Below are positions 13,801-26,900 of a DNA stretch of 64,000 nt, piece by piece. How positions within the stretch are numbered: the stretch's first letter is position 1; every line of letters begins with the position of its first letter. A program made the translations under genes and the position numbers. Under the pieces are notes generated by a model. It was given only the letters and a program-made list of their open reading frames with translations, had not been told where the DNA came from and made no database searches. This DNA is from Hypsibius dujardini (taxonomy: Eukaryota; Tardigrada; Eutardigrada; Parachela; Hypsibiidae), in NCBI GenBank assembly GCA_001579985.1, contig LRSR01008967.1, positions 62,001 to 126,000 of the forward strand, given 5' to 3'.

Positions 13801-16320
13801 CACACAACACAGTTGCCAGTGCACTGTGCTCAGTGGTGCTCATACTGCCCCGTAGTGCCCATACAGACAGTACAGTGACTAGCGAGCCGGTGTTTTGGGT
13901 CATTATATAAGGAGGAGGATGGGCTTTGTGGGTTCCTTGGTGTCTTGGTGTACAATGAAAACAGGGACAAGTTTGATGTTTCTCTCAAGGGCAAACCATC
14001 GTCTTGTCTTGTCTGTCTGCCTGTCTGTCTCGAGAACGGAGACAGAGGACGAACGGCGGACGACGAGCACGTCGTGGAGGTGAACGTCCAGGCTGTGAGT
14101 TTATGATTATGTCTTGTCGCTCGTCCCAATGGTGGCCAAGGCCTCTTTCTTTTAACAGACCGAGGAGTTCCGTTGACTCCAACCGACCGGCACATTGGTT
14201 ACCTCACTAGATGCTGCTCTCTTTTGTTCCACCTCGGCGCACGTGCAAACTTTCTCTGATATAGCTAGTGAGTGAAGCTGCATTGAAGCATGTTCGTTGA
14301 CCCTTTCTCTCTTTCTCCATTCGCTGCTCCGTCGCGGACTCGGACAAACGAGGGCTGGGTCTACCTAGAGTAAGCTTACTGGGCTCTCCACTCCACTACT
14401 CCACTCCCCGTCTCGGGTTCATCGATGAACCCGTTTCAGTGAGCAATTGATTTTTCTTTCTTTCATAACCAATACTCATTCGGTTTGATGGAATGGGAGA
14501 TTGAGGAGGAATTGTCGGTTTATTATATTAGATTGCACTAGGAGTGGGGCAGTAGTTGGCACACCTCCCTCCCGCATATACCGTATACAACGCTCATCCT
14601 CATACACTCAAGGGTCTATAGAATATTACCGACTAGTTTATACGTTGTGGTACCTTGCATCTTTGATGAATAGTGAAAATGAAATGAGTGACATTGAACG
14701 AAAAGTGCTCTCAGTCTCACACATACTTTTCTTGTGTCTGTTGCGTGTAGTAAGAAAGAGTTTACTACTTACCGTACAATATACTGTGTAGTATTGGCTA
14801 CCTTGGCCTCGATCGTCAGACTCACAACCGAGTGGATGGCCCTGGACGATAAGCATTGAGCAGTAGTGTAAACGGTGGTCTATCTAGTCTACTCTAATGT
14901 AGGTAACCTTGGTCAGCTTAAAGACGTACTTGTCCCTCGGTCCACTCTCGATCGCCTCGCAGCGCTGATCCAAGGTCCATCCCTCCTTCATAGTCACCAC
15001 AAAATTATGTGATGCCCATTATTTGGCATTACCTTTACTCTCTGTCCTCCTGATTTCTATCGCTTGTTTTCATTATTCTTCCTCCGAAATGTATGGGGAG
15101 CATTTTGCGTAGTATAAGGGAAGAAGGTGTGGCACGATAGACAGACACATCTTGATGCAATAATTGCAAGCTAAGGAATAATTATTATTCCTTTACATGA
15201 TGGCTTTCCATTTTCGGGATCAGTTTGTTCCAGCGAGAATCCGTCGGAATATTATTAATAATAACAACAACAGTCTTATCCTATCACCGCATTCGATCGC
15301 TTCCTTTTCCTCTGGACCACCGTTTCACATACCGGATTGTGAACGAGCTCATCTTCTTGCCTTCAGTCGACGTAGGAATTGCAATTTATTTGACAAATTC
15401 ACTTAACACCTACCTTTTTCTTTAGGATTTTAACATTTTGGGGCCATTTAGGAAATATTGTTATTCAGTCAACCCAAACCAGGGTAGTTGTATTATTGAC
15501 TAGAAAAATAGATTATGTAGCTGCCGCGAATACCGCAGGCATCAATATTGTTGAATATATTCATTGTTCTGGTATTTGATCAAATTAGCAAGAGACGGGA
15601 GTAACAGCCTCTGTATAAGCAGAACAACAGACAGTTACAATAAATATGGAATCCCGGTGTACATACTTTAGTACCGTATCAATTGAGAGAAATTATTAAT
15701 TGAGCTTGAATTAACTATTATTCAATTCATGACTGATGAATTTATTTCAGACAATGTAAAAGTACTGTAGAAGAGTAGGAAATAAAAAAAGTCTAACAAA
15801 TCGAAGGATGCTGGCGTTGTGGGAGGCGTGGTCGCGCTCGCTGATCCCGCCAATATTATTAGTGCAGTGGAAAGTGAGAAGCTGGCGATTTGGTTTGCTA
15901 CTTACTAGTACATCATGTACATGTGCATCGCATCCGTAACGGTGGACTATTCCGTTGGTTGTGGTTATGGGGTCAACGGACAGGACAGCATAGAACAGCA
16001 TATGTAACACTCCTGCCAGTTGATTACGTCGCTGCGGCTCTATCCTTCCTCGGTCGCCGGTCGGTCCGTCGATGTCGGGGGCTTAAGTAGGCCAAACTGT
16101 TAAATTTTCCTAGACCATCAAAAACGCTATCTTTCTATCCATCCATGCATTGTGGACAGACAACAAACTTATGGTTGTTCAGGGGGGGATATAAAAACAT
16201 TTATTACAGATATTACTTTATTTAGAAAGTAAACCTACATTTTAAAATAATATAATTATCTTAAAGCGTGATCTAACTTTAAGGAAGGGTAGATGACATA
16301 ACTTACTGTACTGGTTACAG
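10869..16320. other. Intergenic: divergent upstream region of the HP1-like gene and Pdp1
   Basis: This 5.4 kb lies between two genes read in opposite directions away from it. The first visible Pdp1 exon begins with an acceptor (ttacag at 16315-16320), so at least one upstream Pdp1 exon, coding or leader, should lie here or further left. I could not identify it. Open frames at 12.7-13.1 kb and 13.8-14.2 kb are short, overlap on both strands and show no domain. The remainder is AT-rich with simple CT/GT-type runs (for example ctgtctgcctgtctgtctcg at about 14010-14030). Confidence 0.5.
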
Positions 16321-17668
16321 GGAAAGTAGTGACGAGCAGCAACGCTGTCCTCTCAATGAACGGCAAGAAAGACCTTGCCAGTCAACTATCATCCAGCGGA
16401 CTGTCCCTTCCAGTCACCGGACAAGGCCAATCAGGATGGCCGGTCGACGTCAATCACTTCGAATCGGCGGCGGCTCAAGCCTTCCTTGGGCCAAGCATAT
16501 GGGACAAGTCAAATCCGTACGACTCGATGAGTGGTCCAGGCGGAAGTGGCCATGATTTCAAACTGGAATGTAAGTAGTGTATAACTCAGTCACAAGTCAG
16601 TCTACAATTGCAAGTATACTGTCTACAGATATGGATTTGGACGAGTTCCTGTCGGAGAACGGATTGGGAGGTGGAGCCCAAGGCACCACCAGTACCGGTC
16701 ACGGTGGTCATCATGTCGGCAGTCCCTTGGACTCATCCTGCTCCAGTCCCAATGCACTGACCATGAGCGGACGTGCTCATCTTGCCGGAGAGGATAACAA
16801 GGTCACTAGTTCCACCGGCTCCAAAGACAGAGGAGACTCCCCTGGAGGTAATAATGATTCTCCCATTTAAATGGAAATGAACATGCCGACTGTTGAAATA
16901 CTTTTACAGATGATCTCAATGGACCGGCACATATGCTGATTGGAAAGGAGAGCATGCATATCGGGCCGGAAATTCCAGGAGGTCTGTCAAAGGATACATT
17001 TCAAAGAAATTAAGAGCATTTTGTCTTATTATCACAACTGCTGTCTTAGATTTCTCCATGTCACCTGCAGATTTGGCTTTGGCCACTGTTCCCGGTACGT
17101 CACAGGGTCAAAGGACAAAACGGTCAACGACTTATTAACCCTTTCTTGTGGCCATGTTGCAGGTAGTACGCACAACTTTGATCCTCGTCGACGGCGGTTC
17201 AGTGAGGAGGAACTCAAGCCCCAACCGATGGTGAAAAAGTCCAAGAAGCAATTTGTCCCGGATGACATGAAAGTGAGTAAAATTATAATCAACCCCGCAC
17301 AACCTCTTGACATCTTTCATTTCTCCTGTTATTTAATGAGTGTACCGAATTTTAACTATTTATTATTCTTTCGGCAAATGAAGGACGAAAAATACTGGGC
17401 AAGACGCCGGAAAAACAACCTCGCCGCCAAGCGGTCAAGGGTATAATCTGCCTTGCGATACTATCCGTATTCTTCCATGTTTTCATTTGTTCTTTTCTTT
17501 TAGGACGCTCGACGGGTGAAAGAAAATCAGATTGCCATAAGAGCCAGCTACTTGGAGAAGGAGAACGCTAAACTCCGTGAACAGCTGGATAAACTGACGC
17601 GGGAAAATATGCTGTTAAGGGACAAGCTGGTGACATCCGTTCCCAAGGTGGACGTTACTAAGAGCTAA
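16321..17668 (+). CDS. Pdp1: PAR-domain bZIP transcription factor (Pdp1/HLF/TEF family), 5' exon not found
   Basis: Nuclear DNA-binding factor; in insects Pdp1 acts in the circadian feedback loop and in growth control. Visible exons: 16321-16569, 16629-16847, 16910-16981, 17071-17094, 17163-17272, 17384-17440, 17504-17668. From the internal ATG at 16356 these sum to 861 bases (286 residues) in frame. The stretch [16 protein letters not shown] is typical of the family. The PAR region is [20 protein letters not shown] to QFVPDDMK. The basic region is [19 protein letters not shown] then [20 protein letters not shown]. The leucine zipper follows ([19 protein letters not shown]) and the protein ends VPKVDVTKS, stop 17666-17668. 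An acceptor precedes 16321 and the frame stays open upstream of the ATG, so the natural start is probably in an earlier exon. Alternative first exons are known for this family. Tail to tail with foxo. Confidence 0.93.
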
Positions 17669-18519
17669 TTCCGAGTGGTGTTGGTCGGTTTCTCAGTCAG
17701 TCTTAGTGCTAGTGCAGGGATGTTTCAGGCTAGCTAAACGATTGCTGCTGCCGCTGCTATCGGCATCTTTCCTCCTTCCCCAATGAATGAATCACAGAAT
17801 CAGCAGTCCACAAGAGCCGGCAAAACCAAACTCTGCGAATTATAGTATTTTTCCTTCTCATTTTGTTCGATGATGATCACCTTTGCCCTGCCCGCGAGCG
17901 AGCAAGCAAAGTCAATCTTTTTTTCATTCTTGTACAAAAGTCCCACTTTCTTTTTTGATTTTAACTTTTTACGATTCATTATCACTCCCTCACTGTCATT
18001 GTCAAGAAGAGAGCGGCCCTCCAAATGGGGAATGCAATGTCTTCTCTTGTCTTGTGTTGGAGCAATGGGCTGTTACACTACATACGATGTTGAAATTTAT
18101 TTTGAAAAAGGTGTTGATGATCATGTATGGATTGGAGGGATTTCAACAAAGCTAATAATTACAGTTCATTTATTTCATCGAGAATGATGTCATGTGTCAG
18201 AAAGAAATATGTCCGCGGCAGCAGTAACAAAAAAGTATATCAACAAAGCATAAAATTGCATCGCAAAGAGTAGGGGATGAGGCTGAGATAATGGAGGAAG
18301 AAAAAAGATTAAAAAAACAATAACAATAACAACGACAGTATATACACACTGTACAATACAATCTATCCACAATTTACTCACACCTCTTGGATTAAATAAT
18401 ATACTGTATATATGGTTAAAAACGAAATAAAACTCGTTGACATAATTAATACAGTACTACGTGTATTGTTAAAAAACAAGATAATGGTAGAAAATGGGAC
18501 TCGCTGAAATGGATTGGAT
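17669..18519. other. Shared 3' region of Pdp1 (plus) and foxo (minus)
   Basis: These 851 bases lie between the two stop codons. They should carry both 3' untranslated regions. Candidate cleavage signals for foxo on the minus strand are the plus-strand tttatt runs at about 18098 and 18169. No coding exon is supported. The open frames at 17870-18187 lie inside the presumed Pdp1 3' UTR and have no recognisable content. Confidence 0.5.
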
Positions 18520-20632
18520 TCAGGACCATGGATGGAGAGCACTGCCGGAAGACTGATGGCTCTGGTTGGGTCCACCTTCAGTTGATGAGGAAGGAACGGT
18601 GGCGCTTCCCGACATGCACGAGTCAAAGTTAACATCAAGTAAATTCCCTCCAACCGTCATCTCGTACTTTAAAACCTCATCCACATCCACACCCGAGAAG
18701 CCTGACTGGGCTGTGTCCATAAAAAGGTCCAAATCGTGGGGGAAGGATCCACTGGGAAGAGTGCTGCTTGCGGCCAATGTCGGTCGGGGAGAGTTACGGA
18801 AGGCATGCGGAGATTGCTGAACCTGCTGTTGCTGCTGCTGGTGATTAGCAAGGCGAGGGTCTCCAAATTGGTGCCCAATTGATGGTAGTCGCTGTTGGGT
18901 TTGCGAGGGTGAAGGAACCTCCGGCACCATTTGGCGAAACTTGATCTGGCTGGGATCATCTGACAAACGGCCAAACGATCCCGACCTTGTTGCATTCTTC
19001 TCTTTTGGATAATCCTCCTAACAATCATGGATAGATTAAGGCAAATGCCCAGCTAACATCTCTAACAGAAATAAGTGTATAAGCAAGCTGACCTTATGCG
19101 TATTCTTCATTAAGAAGAGATCGCCTCCCGAAAAAATATGGGCGTTCATAACGGTCGACGGCTGACCGTTTGATGCGAATGGCTCTTGCTGAAGAGACTG
19201 TCTAATCTGTCCGGGACGAATTAGTTGACGGACTCCAGCGCTATGAGACGTCGGCACCGAATTGTTGTTCCACTGATATCCCGTTGTTGTATTATGCACG
19301 AATGGACCTACAAACACATATTCTATGCCAATGTTTAAGAAGGAACACGTCTACCTATTATATTTGTTGCCTCACCATTTACAGTAGTAGGACCGTTATT
19401 GCTCTTGTCCTGCATGGTCATGGACTGAGCCATCTGATCCAAGTCGGCCAACTGCGGCTGAAACTCTGCCGTTGAGGCATAGTCATGGATCCAGGGATGA
19501 GGCGATAAGGCGGGAGTGTGATCGTCAAAGGAGCCAGCGGCCACGGGCGAGAGACGGCCATAACTGCTGGCGTTAGAATTGGTCCGAGAACGGAAAGGCT
19601 CCTGGAGAGCGAGGAGGGCGGGATTGTGTAAAGGTGAAACGGAGGTGGGCGGAGCGTATTCACTGGCTTCGTTAATGGGAGAGGAAGGACTTCGGTGGCT
19701 TAACGACAACACACCGGCATCTGAGCCCAAACGCCGGCGTTCTTCTAACTGCTTGCGCACTCGACCACGACGTTTCTCGTACTTTTGCGTCTCCATACTA
19801 GCGGCTCGACGACGCGTCGACTTGCCCGGTTTGGCGTCCGGATTGATGGTCCACCAAGAGCTTTTGCCTGTGAAAATGACTAGTTTCACTCACGTCAGAC
19901 CTTAGTCCAAGATGGATAGTCTTACCTGTGCCCTCATTCTGCTCGCGCTTGAAACGATTATGCAAAGAGAGATTGTGGCGAATCGAATTCTGAAAAGATA
20001 GGATGAAAAATCAGCTATCCGGACTTCTCGACAACCAAGGCACGGGAGGGAGGGGAAGGGGGAGGGGGAGGGGGACAACAAACCTTCCATCCAGCGGAGC
20101 TATTGCTGTCGCCCTTGTCTTTGAAGAAGGCAATATTTTGCACCATCCAGTCGTAGATTTGAGAGAGAGTCAAACGTTTCTCAACGGAACTGTCAATAGC
20201 CTGGAAAGGATGAAAAAAGTAAGACTTTTTTCGATTGGAAAGTATGAATAGCAAGAGATACTGTACCTGTGTAATGAGATCGGCGTATGACAAGTTTCCC
20301 CATGCATTTCGTCGGGAGGAATTCTTCTTGGCCTGCCCGGCCGACGGTCCGAATGTATGCGAACCCGATCCCGCCCCAGTGGCATCTCCCGTGGAAATGT
20401 TCTCCGAATCATGTCTACGGCCTGATGTGTCTTCATGTGAAGAACGGCCACTATCTTGGGCTCCATCCGGTGTAGAGTGCTCTTGATCGCCGCCTTCCCC
20501 GTCGTCATTGTCATTGTGGATGAAGCGACTTGATGGCCAAGTGCTAGCTCGAAGACGAGCTATAGGCTCAAACTGCAGTTCCGATTCCTCTCCTTCGAGG
20601 TAGTTGCTTCCTTCGACTCCCTCAAGGTCCAT
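18520..20632 (-). CDS. foxo: FOXO forkhead transcription factor
   Basis: Nuclear effector of insulin/PI3K/Akt signalling. Six exons: 20632-20267, 20200-20084, 19989-19926, 19867-19376, 19307-19093, 19017-18520. They total 1752 bases, 583 residues, all in frame. Start chosen at [16 protein letters not shown]. All three Akt sites of the family are visible: RLRAST (Thr31), RRRAAS (Ser206) and RSRTNS (Ser279). The forkhead domain runs about 114-206: [13 protein letters not shown], then [33 protein letters not shown], and [20 protein letters not shown]. After it comes a basic nuclear localisation stretch ([16 protein letters not shown]) and [10 protein letters not shown], as in vertebrate FOXO. 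A short poly-Gln stretch lies near residue 460, and the C-terminal activation region includes [17 protein letters not shown] and LLDVNFDSC. The intron at 20083-19990 carries a long C-rich tract on the sense strand. Assignment is secure. Confidence 0.97.
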
Positions 20633-23600
20633 GACGATAGTAGATGTCACAATAACACACCTGGACGTAAATAGGGGTATAAGACTGTAATGATAGACGG
20701 GCATGAGAGTGAGGGCTTACCTTGTTTGTCCTAAACTGAGAGAAAAGAGATCGGAAATGGCATTCGGCGTTAAGCGCTATCCAGGTCAGTGGGTTTGCAA
20801 ATAACGCTGTCAAATAAAGGAAGACAAGAGAGTTGCTTCACCTGCAGAGAGGAAATAAATACTAATTAGACTAAAGGCAGGAAGCTATTACACTTTTAAC
20901 TCCTATATAAGATGTTCATCCTTTCAAATCGCAGCGCAAGAAAATGGTCTTGCATTTCGCATGACGTTCTTGGTTTGTGTACTCAGTAGTGAGTACATTG
21001 TGCGTAGACAGTGGCGCGTACTAGGGGGTGGCAAGTGGGCAATTGCCCCCCCCCCCGTCCGAAATCGAAAAAGTGACCCAAGGGTACACCCTGACGTTTT
21101 TTAGAGTAACAATAGCAAAATTATACCAACGCTCCCCCCTTTGGATTTTTACTAAAATCTTGCCCCCCGTACCGGAAGGTCAAGACGCGTCTATGTGCGT
21201 AGAGTATAGTTTATAGTATAGCAATCATGGATGCCACCTTACAAACTAATCAATCAACCGTGGCGAATCATTACATTCAGTATTCCTCTCTTCCCTTCTT
21301 CTTCCATTGTAATAAAAATGCACACATATGTCAATTGTTCAAACGAGAAGGTAGTAAAAAAAGAGAAGAGTTAAATTGATAGTATTCAATATCCAGGTAA
21401 CAGCAGTAATAGGAAAATAGTGCTGGTGCTATTCGTTATACAAAATCTATTCCCTTCGCACTTGTTTCCTTTTCTCTCCAGCTTACCAGTTCAAGAGGAT
21501 GAATGGATTATCTTGCTGCAGCCTGAGGAAAAGTGCCATTGCAGAAAGATGGCAGATTAGAATGAAGCTGCGACACGTGTTACATGGAGGAACGGAATAC
21601 AGGCAGGTAGTCCTTTTTATTCGAGTACTCACAATTCCCCATTTCCAATTTTGCAATAGAAATTGCAAGCTTCACAAAATATTTCATGCAGGAGAAAGAG
21701 AGAGAAAAAAGTTCTTGCAGGCAAAATAAACAAAAAAAATTCTCTTCCTTCCAGCCACAACTTTTCATATTTCTCCAGCTTCCTCCGTCCGTCCGTATTC
21801 GCAGTTCGCACGCACCAAGGCTTTCCAGAAGAAGAGAAAGAATGTAAGGAAGAGAGAAGAGACGAGAGAGAGGAAAGAGTTCAAGGCGCACCACCATCAT
21901 CATACACATAGACAATCATCACGTGACAAAGCGCGACACGATTACTCTCCGTCTTAATCGGCCATCTGCACTCACCCATTCGCTAGATGGCGCTCTAGTC
22001 GTATTCGCAATCGCACGGCATGATTAGTTTGACCATAACAAAAACTGCATGCAGCATGCTACGTTTATTTCATAGTCCGTGTCATATGCCGGACCAAAAA
22101 ACGTCAGATCGTATGCTCTGGCAAGTTAGTGTCCTGCACTCGGGCACGGTCCAACAATCGAAATTATCAACTACAATTTGTATTGAAGCAGTTATTTTGT
22201 CCATTGCAATATGCAGATGCAGCACTTGCCGTCCCAGTCAGCCTGAGCAAGATGCCTCACGAGTGTTGGTCATTCGTATGGATGTAGCTAGGTAGATTAT
22301 GCGAGGAAAACCGGTTACACAAAAAATTCATGTACTTAGTGGGAAAAAAAGAAGGGAATGAAGAGGACAGTATCAACAGGCGAAAGTCGAGCGTTGAACC
22401 GCAGTCCGGTATAAAGTTGAGCAAACTTGTTGGATTGTCTATTGAAATGGTGGTACCCAATCCCGGTAGGCATCGTGACCTGACACATGAGATGTGCCTA
22501 ATGAATAGTGTTTGCCTTTTGTTTTATGCGAGCCAATTTCTTCCTTCAAGAGGATTGCGGAATCCTGACACGCATAAGTAAAGACCGGCAAAGTCACGCT
22601 CCAGTTCTCACCACGGGGATGATAGATGACTCGCAATTGAATTCATTATCTGACCTGTCTCACAGTCAGTCAGTCTGTCAAAGTGAACAACCACACTATC
22701 CTCCCATTCTATTCCCAACTGTCAAATGATATTACGTAAAGTTACGGGGGTTAAACCTACGGGGGCTTTGATCGCTCGCGGGGATATTACTACTTTGACT
22801 GGCGGGCGCACCCCTTTCTTTCGCTTTGCGCCATTTGGATCCGGTCTTATTTGTACGGTATATGAAGAGGAAGACAAAAAACTCCTCGACCTGCCCAAGA
22901 GATATTATCAATTCTCTCTTTGTGGATGGATGGCGTTGGTGGGGTCCAACTGAAAAAAGTGTAAAGGTTGGAAGTGGTGTTTGAGAGTGAAATGCCATAA
23001 GTGCTGTTGAAGCAGTTTTGGGTGCTATTAATACGGTATGTAAATGGTCACCATTGACACGTTGAGAAATGAAACGTCTGACTGACACGCTCCAGCCGAA
23101 ATAGAAATAGACATTTAGAACAGAAAGGTTTATACATCTTTCCGCACTTTATTAATAGGCCCCAAACAAGGCGGCGGCGAGATGTTGAAGCGAACAATTT
23201 CGTTCTTTCTTTCTCCCAAAGGAGCTATATCTAGTACATAGTGTACAAGTAATACTTACTTAGGGTCGGAGCACTTATTGCTGCCACATGGCGTACGATT
23301 AGCCGGATGTTTTATCCAACTCATCCGTCGGTCGAATCGTTGGAGTGAGTGAGAGACGTGAACGGGGGAGCGGAGCGGATATGCCAGCAGTTAAGCCAAT
23401 AAAATCAACGCAACAGCCGGCCTCTCTAGTACTAACTCCTGAGTATGTAAGCGGCCCACACGGAAGCTTCATCTGATTTGATGGGCTGTCATCCGAATCT
23501 GTGGTTGTGTACGTTACTTGAGTACACACACTGACACCGAGCTTCCCGTTTCATCCCGACGAGAAGGAGGCTGCGACTCGACGTCCGGTCCGGAGTGAGA

Positions 23601-23971
23601 TAGAGACACGACCGCAGGAGAGCATCCCTTCTTTCCTTCTTCCTTCGTCCCTTTATCTTGCACCCTTCCATTATTTAGTGTCTGCCTTGCTTGCACTTTC
23701 TTAAGAGGTGCGAGCGAGTGTTCCGTGTCTTCCGGCGCTTACTAGGCGAATTTCCATTTTCTATATTTTCCAAGTGAGCGCGCGGGTGAGTGACTGCAAG
23801 GGAAGGAAGGGTTTGAGCGGCGAGACTTTGTGTAAAAGCGGTATGACCTGATAGTGTAGTCTGTATACACTATTCAGCCCTCCAGGGTCATAGGGCACTG
23901 GTAGTAATATTCAAATTCAAATTCCTCCCGTTTTCCATCTCCAGCAATTATTTTCGACTAATGATCCAGCC
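20633..23971. other. Intergenic: divergent upstream region of foxo and the kinin-type receptor
   Basis: No supported coding exon. The segment should include foxo and receptor promoters and leader exons. It contains a G/C-run repeat relic at about 21010-21190 (listed separately) and polypurine GA-rich stretches at about 21680-21880. Short open frames (for example 22020-22295 and 22726-22953) have no recognisable domain and overlap other frames. Confidence 0.5.
21010..21190. repeat. Probable relic of a short DNA transposon with long G/C runs
   Basis: The segment opens with cagtggcgcgtactaggggg and soon reaches ggcaattgcccccccc, followed further on by two more C-runs (ctcccccctttgg and cttgccccccgt). 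This resembles degraded non-autonomous elements common in invertebrate genomes, with repeated poly-C blocks near one end. No clean matching inverted terminus or target duplication was found, so family and edges are uncertain. Confidence 0.3.
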
Positions 23972-26900
23972 ATGCATTCGGATTCGGAATCTCTGTCTGA
24001 AGAATCTTTAGTATTATATTCCATTGGATTTAATAGCACTGGAAATCATAATGAAACGACTAATATTTCAGCTGCAGCTTTATATGAAGCATCACCTGCT
24101 ATCATTGCTCTGTTGGCAGTCTTTTATGGTTCCATCAGTTTGATGGCTCTTATTGGAAATGGGCTGGTTGTTTTTATCATTGCCGGCAACAAAAAAATGC
24201 AATCAGTGACCAATGTTCTTTTGGCCAATTTGGCTTCAGCGGATGTTCTTATTGCTGTCGCCGCAGTGCCCTTTCAATTTCAAGGTATACTACATACCGT
24301 ACACTCATGCATTAACATATGCATTATGCACTTGCAAAAATCTAATCATCCGTGCGATTTTTCTGCTTCTCAGCCGCCTTGCTCCAAAAATGGGTCCTGC
24401 CTGACTTCTTATGTATTGTCGCACCGTTTGTTCAAGTGAGTACCGGTAAATTTACACTGACACTTGCTATAATACTAGTATCGGCAGTTGCACTGGAGAT
24501 TAATTTCGTGGCAAAACAGCGCAACTAAGCTTTATTCTTGATTAGAGCCAAAGTTCGAATAGTTTTTTGCAGGGAAACAAGCTGATTGTTTTTCGCAAAT
24601 CAAGAACCAGCTCGCCGCTTCATTGCACAGCTGAAGAGTCTCTCATTATAAGAAACTATGTTGAAAGAAAGAAATGATTATTTCTACGTACATATGCTTG
24701 ACAGCTCTTTACATACGTAGGATTGACGCATACTTTGGGGGCTGCTTATGATCCTACGAAATTGTTCTTTAACTGATCTGCAAAAACAGAGAGACAACTA
24801 CTACAGCTCAAGCGAACGAAATTTCAATCAGAATTTTGTTTGTTCATCGGGTTTTGTGAGATTTCTTGAGCGGCCTTCATGGATATGGGTAGGCATCCAC
24901 CCCATCACCGCCTGTTCAAGCAAAAACAAAGATACCACCGTGCTGCCTTTCCGCTCAATCTGGGAGAGTTGACGCTGTCTGACTATCTTCCCAATGGAAT
25001 AAATGTGATTGTCAGTCAGTATTATGACATTTGGTACCCTTCACGGGTCAACAGAGTACGGTAAAGTACGTAACTAACGGAGGGACCTGTTTCATCCATC
25101 ACGCTCTACTGTAATTTATAGGTAGCGTAGTGCCAACACGAATCCTGTTATTATTGAATTATGTTCGATAAAGAAAGCTAAAAAGAGCTTATATTTGACT
25201 AAAGAGTACATGTACATAGTACTTTGAGTGACCATGCTGTTTTTCGAATAAGGCACATGCTCTCGCCGTAACATTAAAAACTCATTAGGCTACAGAGTAC
25301 GTATCCTTTGGTGTTTGAGCCAGCAAAAGTTGAAAGTATGTTGACAGCAGACAAAAGAAGATGCTTTAAGAGAAGCACTTGCTCTCACTGGGATAGGATA
25401 AATGGCAAAATCCGGAAGCGGATAACAGGGTGCTTGGTGCTTTATCTATTACAAAGAGCCGCTTTACGCGGACAATCAAGGACCCAGTGGTAGTTCTAGT
25501 GGGTCCATTAGCTGCAGATAACAGGAGGTTTCCCCTCTTCTCTTTCAAGGTTCTTTCAGTCAATGTATCCATCTTTACGCTGACTGTTATCTCAATCGAG
25601 CGGTATCGAGCTCTCCTCTACCCGTTTAAGGCGAGATTGTCAACGAGTGCCGCGGGATACGCTGTCGGTGTTATCTGGATTTGCGCAATTGTATGCGCTT
25701 CTCCCATGGTAAGGAGCTATATCCACTTACAACCCTTAGGTGGGATCAACAAAATTATCACCTCGTTGGGTGTTCTTCCAGGCAGCCGCGTTACGCGTGG
25801 AACTTCTGGACGATCCCTTGTCTGGATCTGGGAAAAAAAAGTAACATCGAGAGATTGCTGCCAGGCATTATTAACGTACATAATCCGGATATTAAACAAT
25901 TTTATTATTATTATTATTATTATTGTTATAGATTCTGTTTTCCTTCTGGCCTTTCAAGTCCCTTCAATGAGTCACGTCGAGCAAAAGACGAAGCCGTTGA
26001 AGAATCGACCAGGATATTTGGCGGTAATTGCGTACCTCAACACCCATCCATCCATCAAGCATGAGTTGAAGATGATTTTTATTTGTAGGTTATGTGATAT
26101 TTCTGGTGATGATACAATTTGTGGCGCCGTTAATTATAATTGGATTCGCCTACATCAACATTGCCGTCCATCTCTGGGGAACAGACAGGCATCCCGGCGA
26201 GTATCAAGCTCGCAGTCAGATCAGCGCTGCCCGGACCAAGCAACGAGAGAAGGTACAGTATGTTTCTTAACTGCATTTCCAATCCATCAAAACTTGACCA
26301 ATTGCAGAAGCAAGTTATGTTTTTATTGCCTGAAACTTGTGGAAAGGTCAGATGAGGTCAAAGATGAACATTTAATTGCTCCCCATATACTATATTTGAC
26401 CAAGGCCTCTGAAATTAAGCTAAAAGCTACATCATGTACTAGTGGTATAGTCCTAAGTGTGGAAATGAAGAGAGGAAGCCTTAACATTCGCCTCGTAGAA
26501 ATGAGAGAGTGGTCTTAATCCCTTTGGGATTGCCTACCAGTACATGTACCAGTCTGTCCATCCCGGAAAGCCGGAAAGGACTTTTTTCCGGGCCATTTCC
26601 TTGGTCAATTGGAAAAGTCAACTGCGACAAACAGAGCAGAGCGCCAGTGTAAGCCCTCATACTGTTATTGGGGTGACCATTACACAGTCATAGTCACACT
26701 CACACTCCTCCACCCACAGCGGCGAAGAAGATGCAGTGCACCCCACGTATCACCATCATCATGAGCGTTAGTAATTTCTAAATCGCCATCGAGTCCAGGG
26801 CGGAATAATTGATTTTTGTGTCGCTTTCCACCCTTTCATCTTCGTTCCCGAGAGGGAGAAAGAGATAGAGTTTAACGAGTCCCTAGCACGTCCACATACT

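Noticed and set aside
16005-16090. Possible alternative first coding exon of Pdp1
   Set aside because: No ATG in a frame that joins 16321 through a believable donor could be identified.
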